From Lytechinus pictus (taxonomy: Eukaryota > Echinodermata > Echinoidea > Temnopleuroida > Toxopneustidae): a stretch of DNA of 64,000 nt. Where the stretch lies: positions 49,543,373 to 49,607,372 of the forward strand of contig NC_087251.1 in NCBI RefSeq assembly GCF_037042905.1, in the 5' to 3' direction. The position numbers were made by a program, and so were the translations under genes. A model generated the notes under the pieces. That model saw nothing but the letters and a program-made list of their open reading frames with translations, had not been told where the DNA came from and did not search any database. Positions 47,701-53,775 of this stretch are shown in pieces (positions within the stretch are counted from its first letter, which is position 1; the number at the start of each line of letters is the position of its first letter).

Positions 47701-50700
47701 AGACTAGCTCAGCGTGAGCACCGGGCTTGAGCGTTTATCTAGGCAGATAGGATATACAAATCCTATATTATTTATGTATGATCTCAGTAGTAATTATTTT
47801 GTTTCATCCGATAATTTTTTTAATATTACATTTTCCTCTCTTTTTGCAGGTAAGAGGTTTAGGTATACATTTATGGACAAGAAGTATTCACACATTTTTG
47901 AATCAATTGAAGCAATAGACAAAATGGTAAGTTAACATTACAAAGGCCTTTTTTAAAGAAAAATACTGAACTTTCATGTTGTATTTATATTGTCCGTGTC
48001 ATGGAGGCGCGATAGCTCAGTTGGTAGAGCGGGGGTTTCGGATTACGGTGACCCGGGTTCGATTCCCACTTGGTGCGGTAGTACTAGCCCTTTGGTAAGG
48101 CATTAATCCTCATTACCAGGTCCCTTGGAGAGGACCTTAAGCTGTTGGTCCTCTGGTTGCTTGCTTAAAAACATTCATGCTTTCTTAGATACCATTCTCA
48201 CTACCTTCCTAAAACTAGTTTAGTGGAAACTAGTTTAACGTGTAATGAGAACAGTTGAAGCTATCTTGGAAGCGATTTTCCAAACCGGTTCATAAAACCA
48301 ACTTGTAATGTATTTTTAAGATCGCTTTGCCTCGTTAAACTGGTTTTAGCGAAAGTGAGGTCACAACCGTTCTTTGGGAAGCGATCTTTGCACATTTTGA
48401 TTGCACTAATCTACACACTGTGTGTAGAATGCCTACGATGCGGTTTTGAATTTCGCCCGAAACGTGTCTCCCCACTGAGAGCGTTCCCATAGCCACAAGA
48501 TTATTTTACGTGAAGTGATTTTGAAAACCACTTTCGGGTGATCAAATGGGAACGTTAGCAAAGCGATCTTCAAAACTGGTTGGTTTACTGACAGTTGGTC
48601 TAATATCACTTGGTCTAATCATCAGATGGGCTAACAACATTCGGGCTAAACCCACTTAGTCCAATTCTCTTTTGGTCTAATGACCACTTGGTCTATTAGC
48701 CAATTGGTCTAATGACCAGTTGGTCTAATAGCCTATTGGTCTAATGACCACTTGGTCTAATAGCCAATTGGTCTACTACCCAATTGGGCTAATCGTCACT
48801 TTGTCTAATTTTTATTTGGTCTAATTGCCATTTCGTCTAATGTATTTTATTGTCACTTGGTCCAATTGCATTTGGTCTAATACCAGTTTGTCTAATAGTC
48901 GGTTAGTCTAATACTAGTTGGTCTAATACCAAATCTTCGCACACGCGCCCCTCGATATTGGAGTACAGTTAGAGTAACGTATATTTCCATCCCCAAATTT
49001 TGAAAATATGGGGATTTTCAAAAGCCTGTGGGGATGAAAAAAAATATTTAGGGATTAAACAAACTATGGGGATTGTCTGTTTCAAAGGATTTTTTGAGGT
49101 TTTGGTCAAAAACAATAAAATTTGCTATTTTTCTGTAAACTAATGCTAATAGGGCCTATACAATCATAGAGGTGGAAAAAATAAGATTTTCATTTATCCA
49201 CCTCTATGTATACTATCTACTAGTTAACGGCTGGCTTAACCCAATCAGGGTTCCCAGCTTTTCAAGAAAACAAAAATCCCTGATTTTCTCTGATTAAAAA
49301 GTTTAAAAATTCCCTGATAATTATTTAAACCCATTCCCAGTTTCTCATGTTTTCTAAGTTGTTGCAGTGAATTACATGTATTATTGTCTCGCCTGCGTAG
49401 CGGAGCGAGACATAGGTATCACTATTTCCGCTGTCGGCGTCGTTGTCGTCGTCAACAATTGTGTTGTACACCCAATAACTTTCTATAGCTTCAAGGTGGG
49501 ATCACCAAATTCATACCAGAGGTCCTTCTCCTGAAGGCACAGGTCAAGTTCGAATATGAATCGAATTTGAATAAGGTCAAAGGTCAATGAACTTTCCATG
49601 ACTGGCACTGTGCTGTGTTGTACACACAATAACTTTCTATAGCTTCGAGGTGAGATCGCCATATTCATAACAGATATCCATCTCTTGAAGGTGCAGGTCA
49701 AGTTCAAATGTGAGCCGAATTTGAATAAGGTCAAAGGTCAATGAACTTTCCATGACTGGCACTGTGCTGTGCTGTACACACAATAACTTTCTATATCTTC
49801 GAGTTAGGATTGCCAAATTCATACAAGAGGTCCATCTTTTGAAGGTGCAGGTCAAGTTCAAATGTTAGTTGAATTTGATTAAGGTCAAAGGTCAATGAAC
49901 TTTCCATGACTGGCACTGTGCTGTGTTGTACACATAATAACTTTTTATATCTTCGAGGTAGGATTGCCAAATTCAAACAAGAGGTCCATCTCCTGAAGGT
50001 GCAGGTCAAGTTCGAATGTGAGTTGAATTTGATTAAGGTCAAAGGTCAATGAACTTTCCATGACTGGCACTGCTGTGTTGTACACGCAATAACTTTCTAT
50101 AGCTTCGAGGTGGGATCGCCAAACTCATAACAGAGGTCCATCTAAGTCATATAGCATACATGTAGTTTTGACATGCAGTCTCTTCATGACTGCAATATGC
50201 AGGCGAGACAACGCTTGGCGTTTGCCTTGTTAGATAACAACAGCCATTTTAGGCTAGGATTTTGAAAGCAATCTTGGATTTTTGGACATAGTGGATCGCT
50301 GACTCTCCTTGTAACTTTCCTTAATTTTCTACTCGACCCTTAAAACCACCATTGCATAAGACCCAAATTAAAGACACTAAAATAGGTAATAGATAAATTG
50401 TGAATTTGTAGGCTATGGCAGTCATTTTGGACGCCCTCTTGGATTTTCAGGTACCCTGGCGTGCTTATGTTCACTCTACCTGTATCAGTAGACCTTGTAC
50501 CCCCTACACCATAGAATATGCATCGAAAATGGATGTCTAAGTGGATAAAGAGTTGGTTATGTTAATTTTCAGTGAACGATGGCCATTTTAGACGCCATTT
50601 TCAAAATAACCACTTTCCCGAATGCGGATTTTGATAGATTTTTAGTATGTTATTCCTGACATCAAATAGTACCAAAAACAGTTGAAAACGTTATTGTTGC

Positions 50701-53700
50701 AAGTTTTTTTGTGATCAAAATAGAGCAAAAAAGGGTGTAGAATGGCAGCCATATTGTTTTTGCCATTTTGAGGATTTTAACATTAAATTCAAGGTTGGCA
50801 ACAACATATTTGGACTCAGCGCCCTCAAATTATGTTAAAACACTTCTTAATTTAGCATTAACACGATTTGCCTAAGGCAGTCTACTTTTCTCAAATCTGG
50901 ACCTGACTATAAAGATGGGCAAGACATATTTTTTTCTCATTCATTGCAACTGTTGCCATGGTAATGGCATAGGGCAGGGTATTAATCACCTTCAGTGATA
51001 GTTCTAGTTAGGACATATTGAAAAAAAGCTTTTTCCCAGAATACAATACTTGTATCATTGCATCTCTAGAAATTTCTAATTTATTGTGTCTGAAACTGTT
51101 GGACCACAAAAAGTTTCAAATTTTCTAATAAAAAGGTTAAAAAATTTATGGGACAACATGTTGTGTATGAGACATTTGTACACAATGTCAATGGGGAAGT
51201 GAATGTTAAATTTGTGTACAAAGTAGGCTTGGGCAATTCCCACCTTTCCCAGAACCGACTCCGGCTCTGACCTAAGGCTTCGGTTCCGAGAGGAGTCGAC
51301 TCCACCATCACTTAACACACTAGAGAATGACGAGATACATATCAAGCTCTTTTTCATGTCCATAAAGTGAACAGAGCTACTGTGTACACTGGCAAGATAT
51401 CCCCCTCTCTTTCTCTCTCCCTCCCTCTTTCTCTTTTTTTAAACCAACCTCTTGGCTTTCTTGTTATTGAAACCTTGAAAGTGTGTATTACTTGAAGGGG
51501 GCAATTACTTGTATGTGGTCAGTAGATAAGAGAAGCCAGAATGCAGATATGTTCTGTTTGGATTAGTCTGCTTGCACAGCAAAGTTTGAGAAATTTCGGA
51601 CAAATAATGAGAAAGTTATGAGCATTTGAATATTGCAATCACTAATGTTATGGAGATCCTCATATTGGCAATGCGACAAAGATGTGTGATGTCACTTGTG
51701 AACAACTCTCCCCATTGCTTTAGTTTATATTTCACTTAAACTGCCTCTTTTATCACATCTATCAGTAGATCATGTGTTCTTTCTATAGGAGGGCATATAA
51801 TACAGATATTGAAAGAATACATCATGGATAAAGAGTTTGTATCGCCATAAGAAAAAGCAAAAAGAGACATTTTGGGGATATTTTATAGTCCATCAAAGGG
51901 AAAGTTGTTCACATGTGACATCACACATCCTTGTCGCATTGCCAATGGGAGGATCTCCATAGCATTAGTGATTGCAATATTCAAATGCTCATAACTTTCT
52001 CATTATTCGTTCAATTTTTCTCAAACTTTTTTTGTTCTTATTCTTTGATTTTCTGTTTCGACACAAGCCTACTTTTTTCAAAGGTTTCATTCCCCTTTAA
52101 ACTATCTACCTCCATGATTAAACTAACTTGTGTATTAGATTTCCGTACAATGATTTAAGCATGCAATTATAAACGAAGTCTGGAATTCCCTTCAACAGGG
52201 CTTTTATGTGTTATAAAACATAATTGGTTCTCTTGTATAGAGTGGATCCCTCAGGCTAGAGTAATGGGCCTTGAAAGAATGGGGGTCGACTTTTCGACTC
52301 TGGTGACAAGAATCGGGTAGACTCGATTACTCGGCTCTGATGCCCAAGCCTAGTACAAAGTAAAGGGAGAAAAACAAATTTCAAGAGTGCTCTGAAAGTG
52401 AGTTATTCCACTTTTCTGGAGTTCTAAAGACTGCCTAGTCATAATTTTTTTTTGTTATATGATTTCTAATTTCATTTTTGTTTTGTATATCATGTATGTT
52501 CTACATTGTCAAGCGATTTGATATGGATTTCATGAAAAGCGCTATATAAGACTAAGTTGTTATTATTATTATCAAAATTTATTCTATTGTTTTTACCATA
52601 TTTCCATTGGATCCTAAGGGACTTTCTTGGGACCTATTTTAGTTTTCCAGGGTTGTTTTGGGCATTTGGAATTCACTCCATGCCCCCGTATTTTTTTTTT
52701 TTTTACTGTACTAAGCAATGCTTTCTTAATTCTTTCTTTAGGGTATGAAGCTGATTGAACAGTTAGATCCTGAAGGCTTTGCTTCATACTTAAAGAAATA
52801 CAGTAATACAATCTGTGGAAGACATCCCATTGCTGTTCTTCTAAATGTAAGTTCGAATCTGCGGAACAACCTTTATAACTCTAATGTAGAAATCCCATTC
52901 TTTCGATTTCTATTAAAGATACCAATTCTGTGTTCTTCGTTGTTCAATACGTCACATTCGTGTTCTGCAGTGATACGTACTAAGCATATAAAAGCTTGAA
53001 TAAACTTAAGTTTCCATGCAGATGAAGCTCAGAAAACGCATACTAAATACTAAGGCTCAGTGTGCATATAGAATAGATGATGTTCTGATTAGTTCATGAG
53101 GTAAAAGGTCACAATGATCATTATACAATGTACCTGAAAATATCTCTTTCTCATGATAATTAAATAAACTTTTTTGAGGAGTCAATTTCAAACTTGGCTG
53201 TTTATGCATATGTGACTGAGGATGATCTGAGCGGATTTTGGGCTCACACGGTCACAGTTTGAATATTTTCGAAGGTAGGTGTGTAGTAGATTTCGCTCTG
53301 ACAATTCATATTTCTTTAAATTTTTCCTTTCATAGGCAACCTGGACTTGTACTGTAGACTTCCTTGTTCCTTTCCTCTGTTGTACTCACATATTTGTTTT
53401 GTAACTTGTTCCTTGTTGAAATGCCAAATAATAATAATAGCGGAAGCGTAATTACAGGTGCTATATTTTTTGTGTTTTTGTGGGGGGGGGGGGCTTGTTT
53501 AAACTCTTCTCTTCTTGTAACATGATGTAAACATGTATGTTTAATATAAACATTATACAGGTACATTTTACATCATAGCTTGCAAAATATTTAGTGTCGA
53601 GTGATTGAATTTTGATTTTGTACCTTGTTCATTTCAGGCCATTGTGGCAGTAAAAGAACAGAAGAACGGAACCCAGTATGATATGAAATTCCTCCAGTAC

Positions 53701-53775
53701 ACCCAATCCAATAAGTGCACACATAGCAGTGATAGTTCCGTCAGTTACGCTTCAGCCGCCTTCACCATGAGCTAA
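26641..53775 (+). CDS. MEMO1: MEMO1 orthologue (mediator of ErbB2-driven cell motility), eight coding exons
   Basis: Coding exons: 26641-26719, 30474-30542, 32383-32495, 36022-36133, 37634-37776, 47850-47926, 52742-52846 and 53638-53775. All are bounded by AG/GT and join in one frame (836 nt, 277 residues plus stop). With ~21 N-terminal residues missing, the full length would be near 298, versus 297 in human MEMO1. The protein belongs to the MEMO/AmmeMemoRadiSam-B family, distantly related to class III extradiol dioxygenases. In animals it acts in ErbB2/microtubule-linked cell motility and metal binding. The metal-ligand positions of human MEMO1 (His49, His81, Cys244) are present here in APHAGY, GPSHH and ICGRHP. 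Blocks such as [31 protein letters not shown] and IEQLDP are almost unchanged. There are no frameshifts, so the gene looks intact. Its introns hold most of the transposons in the window. Confidence 0.95.
26908..26924. repeat. Poly-G run
   Basis: About 17 consecutive G bases in a MEMO1 intron. Confidence 0.9.
27227..28582 (+). mobile_element. GTCTCGCC-type repeat element, copy 3, with higher-order repeat
   Basis: Starts GTCTCACCTGC with its own inverted GTGAGAC and ends GCAGGTGAGAC. The internal ~150-bp units are organised as a ~451-bp higher-order repeat: the stretch starting CATAAGGTTAATCAAG at 27362 recurs nearly unchanged at 27813. Seven units carry AGGTCAnAGGTCA-like or partial motifs. 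Located in a MEMO1 intron. Confidence 0.8.
28880..29046. mobile_element. Compact palindromic MITE with TTA target duplication
   Basis: Element 28883-29043 (161 bp). TACCTTGGTCACATTTGCTC at the left pairs with the right end GAGCAAATGTGACTGAGGTA, and pairing continues through TACGGCGGC/GCCGCCGTA. TTA flanks both sides (28880-28882 and 29044-29046). A TWA duplication is typical of PIF/Harbinger derivatives. Confidence 0.8.
29323..29756. mobile_element. MITE with AGGCCTGGTCACACCG ends and TAA target duplication
   Basis: Element 29326-29753 (428 bp) with termini AGGCCTGGTCACACCG and CGGTGTGACCATGCCT (one mismatch). The inner parts CAAACTTTGTTGGAG / CTCCAGCAAAGTT also pair. TAA lies at both flanks, compatible with PIF/Harbinger. 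No transposase is present. Confidence 0.8.
29817..29905. repeat. (TTA)n microsatellite
   Basis: Imperfect ATT/GTT trinucleotide run; the Leu-rich frame is an artefact. Confidence 0.9.
29906..31529. other. MEMO1 intronic sequence around exon 30474-30542; no other gene
   Basis: Apart from the MEMO1 exon, this AT-rich stretch shows no domain or recognised repeat. The overlapping small frames at 30543-30910 follow the exon directly and are not supported. Confidence 0.35.
30474..30542 (+). CDS. MEMO1: MEMO1 exon with HAGYSYSG
   Basis: Acceptor TTTTTGGCAG, donor GTGAGTAT. Completes the split Pro codon and encodes [20 protein letters not shown], including the first metal-ligand histidine. Confidence 0.94.
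31530..32140. mobile_element. Complete fold-back MITE, family A, flanked by TTAA
   Basis: Element 31534-32136 (603 bp), with termini AGGTCAAGTCCACCCC and GGGGTGGACTTGTCCT. TTAA lies at 31530-31533 and 32137-32140. Its long arms are inverted and its centre is non-palindromic, with the same layout as 7674-8279. It lies in the intron just upstream of the FILGPSHHV exon. Confidence 0.85.
32383..32495 (+). CDS. MEMO1: MEMO1 exon with FILGPSHHV
   Basis: Acceptor TTGTTTTTCAG, donor GTAGGTTC. Encodes [20 protein letters not shown] through YNLQVDQT, holding the second metal-ligand histidine. Confidence 0.95.
32510..33360 (+). mobile_element. Repeat element with GACGGGACGTATTATG end, interrupted
   Basis: The left part (32514-32770) starts ATACGCCCGACGCCCGTC with a small CCCGTC-CTA-GACGGG hairpin, then GACGTATTATGGGATC and (GTCT)n. 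The right part (33210-33355) repeats GTGTATGATGCTAGCAT..GATTTTGAGGTCA and ends GGCGTATTATGTGCTCGCC. About 0.4 kb between (32775-33195) is an insert starting with an ATTTGATTTG tail. It begins only 18 bp after a MEMO1 donor site. Confidence 0.5.
33520..35898. mobile_element. hAT-type non-autonomous DNA transposon, 2.36 kb
   Basis: Element 33528-35890 begins TAGGGCTGTTATTG and ends CAATAACTGCCCTA, terminal inverted repeats with one mismatch. It is flanked by a perfect 8-bp direct repeat TAATGAAG (33520-33527 and 35891-35898), the target duplication length of hAT elements. No transposase domain or BED finger was recognised, so it is non-autonomous. A GGCAAAACTATGTA motif occurs near the left (33952, 34214, 34254 and 34295) and inverted near the right (35248 and 35386), as hAT subterminal repeats often do. 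It lies in a MEMO1 intron. Confidence 0.8.
36022..36133 (+). CDS. MEMO1: MEMO1 exon with [13 protein letters not shown]
   Basis: Acceptor TGTATTTGCAG, donor GTAACAC. Encodes [14 protein letters not shown], then the highly conserved [16 protein letters not shown]. Confidence 0.95.
36205..37230 (+). mobile_element. GTCTCGCC-type repeat element, copy 4
   Basis: Starts GTCTCGCCTGCATAGCAGAG with the inverted GCGAGAC and ends CAGGCGAGAG. Internal ~150-bp units carry AGGTGACATGACC, AAGGTCAAAGGTCA and GGTCAATGAACTTAG variants. It begins 72 bp after the donor of the [13 protein letters not shown] exon. Confidence 0.78.
37300..37630. other. MEMO1 intron end with pyrimidine tract
   Basis: No gene apart from the polypyrimidine run (CT)n leading to the 37634 acceptor. 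Confidence 0.4.
37634..37776 (+). CDS. MEMO1: MEMO1 exon with VPVLVGAL and SSDFCHWG
   Basis: Acceptor CTCTCTGCAG after a pyrimidine tract, donor GTGAGTTT. Encodes [20 protein letters not shown] through [17 protein letters not shown], nearly identical to vertebrate MEMO1. Confidence 0.96.
37936..37971. repeat. Poly-G / poly-C hairpin-capable tract
   Basis: A ~19-base G-run is followed after ATTATG by a ~10-base C-run, so it can fold on itself. Confidence 0.9.
38264..39232 (+). mobile_element. 5'-truncated CR1/L2-like non-LTR retrotransposon
   Basis: The frame from about 38264 reads [40 protein letters not shown] and, after one stop at 38613, [21 protein letters not shown] and [12 protein letters not shown]. 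This is the RT thumb/C-terminal part of a CR1/L2-type element. The 3' UTR has CTGAAGCGCCTTGAGCATC and GCGCTATACAAAT followed by a short ATT tail, as in this group. It is inactive. Sense orientation within a MEMO1 intron. Confidence 0.85.
39233..40070. other. Intronic sequence, no gene recognised; G-run
   Basis: AT-rich with a G-run at about 39590-39600. Open frames show only hydrophobic low-complexity composition. Confidence 0.35.
40071..40534 (-). repeat. 3' LTR of the Gmr1-like element
   Basis: 464 bp. Read on the minus strand it begins TGTTATATATAAG and ends TTCTTCAACA, giving TGTT...AACA termini. A TATA-like TATTTATATATATAAG lies inside. It directly follows a purine-rich tract and lies 3' of the RNase H stop. 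Confidence 0.75.
40535..40546 (-). other. Polypurine tract of the Gmr1-like element
   Basis: On the minus strand TGGTGGGGAAGG abuts the TGTT start of the LTR, the expected primer site for plus-strand DNA synthesis. Confidence 0.7.
40745..41719 (-). CDS. Reverse transcriptase-RNase H of the Gmr1-like element
   Basis: An uninterrupted 324-codon frame. RT palm motifs are [17 protein letters not shown] and [10 protein letters not shown] (the YIDD catalytic core), then [10 protein letters not shown] and [16 protein letters not shown]. The RNase H part has [35 protein letters not shown]-like and [13 protein letters not shown], ending [12 protein letters not shown]. Upstream RT finger motifs ([17 protein letters not shown]) lie at about 41780-41900 in a broken frame, so the true start was further upstream. 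There is no chromodomain after it. Confidence 0.92.
   Translation of the reverse strand: MLKGYWQVPLTDRAKEISAFVTPEGLFQCKVMPFGMKNAPAIFQRLTNQVIAGLDNCVVYIDDILVYSDTWNDHLDHLRALFDRLDKANLVVNLMKSEFAKAKVTYLGHVVGQGQVLPREAKIQAILDFPIPTTKKELLRFLGMSGFYRKFVPNYSTVVSPLTNLLKAKVKYVWSDECQRSFEKLKAILVNEPVLAAPNFTKPFKVAIDACDVGVGAVLLQEDEEGIEKPVCYFSKKLSRFQKKYSTIEKQALSLVLALQQFEVYLTNGEITVYTDHNPLVFLEKFRTKNQRLYRWSLMLQPFPMKIVHIKGKNNVIADALSRV
42445..43173 (-). pseudogene. Integrase core of the Gmr1-like element
   Basis: A 242-codon segment with the DDE core: Asp in [13 protein letters not shown], Asp in [10 protein letters not shown] and Glu in [11 protein letters not shown], about 35 residues after the second Asp. [21 protein letters not shown] / [11 protein letters not shown] block follows. 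A zinc-binding N-terminus ([18 protein letters not shown]) is read in a shifted frame at about 43150-43250. A GPY-like [12 protein letters not shown] follows the core at about 42420. The frame breaks make it inactive. Confidence 0.88.
43250..43543 (-). pseudogene. Pol segment between protease and integrase of the Gmr1-like element
   Basis: A 97-codon open segment with [18 protein letters not shown] and [18 protein letters not shown]. The latter is the VVP...R..il..aHe motif that precedes the integrase zinc finger in gypsy polyproteins. Confidence 0.75.
43643..43842 (+). mobile_element. tRNA-derived SINE, GGCGCGATAGCTC head, copy 1
   Basis: The head GCGCGATAGCTCAGTCGG...GGGTTCGATTCC has A and B boxes. 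The body GCCCTTTGGTAAGGCATTTA, CATTACCAGGTCCCTC, GAGAGGACCTTAAGC and a poly-A tail follow. It is inserted in the Pol region of the Gmr1-like element, so it is younger than that element. The same family occurs at 48.0 kb. Confidence 0.88.
43864..44330 (-). pseudogene. Aspartic protease region of the Gmr1-like element
   Basis: The first half reads [14 protein letters not shown] with the catalytic DTGA motif (about 44220). After a frame shift near 44130 the second half reads [14 protein letters not shown], the conserved LLGxD flap/terminal motif. It is inactive because of the frameshift. Confidence 0.85.
44430..45510 (-). pseudogene. Gag region of the Gmr1-like element
   Basis: The 5' part (45510-45190) starts [20 protein letters not shown], a SAP-like helix pair, followed by a charged coiled-coil ([20 protein letters not shown]). 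The middle (45165-44941) has [20 protein letters not shown] and WTLLLQSIF, typical of Gag. A CCHC zinc knuckle CTHCHKSGH lies near the end (about 44470). At least two frame breaks separate these parts. Confidence 0.82.
45544..47185 (+). mobile_element. CR1/L2-like non-LTR fragment interrupted by a fold-back MITE
   Basis: RT N-part (45544-45796): [29 protein letters not shown] and [17 protein letters not shown]. The catalytic palm ([11 protein letters not shown]) continues only after 46384, beyond the MITE at 45801-46379. Later pieces are [10 protein letters not shown], a deletion/frameshift near 46620, [16 protein letters not shown] and [15 protein letters not shown], ending at 47044. The 3' tail has TTTTAGCGCC...and (ATT)n to 47181. 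Sense orientation in a MEMO1 intron. Confidence 0.87.
45797..46383. mobile_element. Complete fold-back MITE, family B, TTAA-flanked
   Basis: Element 45801-46379 (579 bp) begins AGGAGAATGAAAC and ends GTTTCATTCTCCT. The arms are long inverted copies (GAGATCACTAATGCTATGG, GATCCTCCCATTAGCAATGC and GATCT.TGATGTCAC blocks recur inverted at 46200-46270). TTAA lies at 45797-45800 and 46380-46383. Removing the element and one TTAA leaves the host RT frame open across the site, confirming the boundaries. Confidence 0.9.
47515..47785 (+). mobile_element. tRNA-derived SINE (GGTCTAGTGGTT head)
   Basis: The head CATGGTCTAGTGGTTAAG...GGCTTCGATTCCC carries A and B boxes. The body TTCAGCAAGAAATTTACCCA, CTACTGGCAGG, GTAGACTAGCTCAGCGTGAG and the 3' AAATCCTATATTATT tail match the minus-strand copy at 22.2-22.5 kb. 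Confidence 0.83.
47850..47926 (+). CDS. MEMO1: MEMO1 exon with [12 protein letters not shown]
   Basis: Acceptor CTTTTTGCAG, donor GTAAGTTA. Encodes [20 protein letters not shown] then AIDKM. The preceding ~10-kb intron carries the Gmr1-like retrotransposon. Confidence 0.93.
48004..48190 (+). mobile_element. tRNA-derived SINE, GGCGCGATAGCTC head, copy 2
   Basis: About 85-90% like the copy at 43.64 kb over head and body. It ends at CATGCTTTCTTAG, where different sequence begins, so the 3' tail is cut off. Confidence 0.85.
48191..48590. mobile_element. Unclassified element with ACTAGTTTA / CAAAACTGGTT inverted motifs
   Basis: Starts at ACCATTCTCACTACC, directly at the broken end of the SINE. 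AAACTAGTTTA, AAACTGGTTTTAG and TGGGAACG / CGTTCCCA motifs recur in both orientations. It is probably a palindromic DNA element; its ends are not resolved. Confidence 0.4.
48595..48945 (+). repeat. TTGGTCTAAT minisatellite
   Basis: About 17-18 diverged units of 16-20 bp with the form (A/T)CACTTGGTCTAAT(A/N)GCC. The same unit forms a second array at 62.5-62.97 kb. Confidence 0.9.
48960..49385. other. Intronic sequence, no gene recognised
   Basis: AT-rich; a weak GGGGATT/AATCCCC-type dyad occurs around 48990-49080. Confidence 0.35.
49386..50209 (+). mobile_element. GTCTCGCC-type repeat element, copy 5, with a different internal unit
   Basis: Starts GTCTCGCCTGCGTAGCGGAG with the inverted GCGAGAC and ends GCAGGCGAGAC. 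The internal array has about 4.5 units of ~154 bp (AATAACTTTCTATAGCTTCG, CAGGTCAAGTTCGAATGTGA, AAGGTCAAAGGTCAATGAAC, CATGACTGGCACTGTG). Only the AGGTCAAAGGTCAATGAACTTT segment is shared with the other copies' units. Confidence 0.8.
50225..50830 (-). repeat. CCAAGATGGC-type repeat, reverse orientation
   Basis: Reverse-complement match to 17.44-17.75 kb (GTGAACGATGGCCATTTTAG, CAAAATAACCACTTTCCCG and TTAGTATGTTATTCCTGA). It directly follows a GTCTCGCC-type element, as does the copy near 17.4 kb. Confidence 0.7.
51216..52360. mobile_element. hAT-type element with perfect 8-bp target duplication
   Basis: Element 51224-52352 (1129 bp) starts TAGGCTTGGGCAATTCC and ends GATGCCCAAGCCTA. GTACAAAG lies exactly at both flanks (51216-51223 and 52353-52360). 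The subterminal GAGTCGACTCC / GGGTCGAC..TCGACTC regions also pair. No transposase is seen. A family-B fold-back MITE is nested inside. Confidence 0.82.
51492..52100. mobile_element. Fold-back MITE family B nested in the hAT element
   Basis: Inverted arms AAAGTTATGAGCATTTGAAT..GCAATCACTAATG and ATTGCAATATTCAAATGCTC match 45801-46379. The right end TTTCATTCCCCT is followed by TTAA (52097-52100). The left end is decayed (TTGAAGGGGGCAATTAC near 51492). Confidence 0.75.
52480..52575 (+). mobile_element. CR1/L2-like 3' tail only
   Basis: TGTCAAGCGATTTGATATGG, AAAAGCGCTATATAAGACTA and (TTATT)n correspond to the 3' UTR end seen at 39.15-39.23 kb. A severely 5'-truncated copy. Confidence 0.65.
52742..52846 (+). 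CDS. MEMO1: MEMO1 exon with CGRHP
   Basis: Acceptor TTCTTTAG, donor GTAAGTTC. Encodes [20 protein letters not shown] then [15 protein letters not shown], with the third metal-ligand residue (Cys). Confidence 0.95.
52850..53637. other. Last MEMO1 intron; G-run only
   Basis: AT-rich with a G-run at about 53482-53493. No coding or transposon signature was recognised. Confidence 0.4.
53638..53775 (+). CDS. MEMO1: MEMO1 terminal coding exon
   Basis: Acceptor TTCATTTCAG. Encodes [20 protein letters not shown] and [12 protein letters not shown], then TAA at 53773-53775. SVSYA matches the conserved C-terminus of the family. Confidence 0.95.
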   Translation, partial: AIVAVKEQKNGTQYDMKFLQYTQSNKCTHSSDSSVSYASAAFTMS

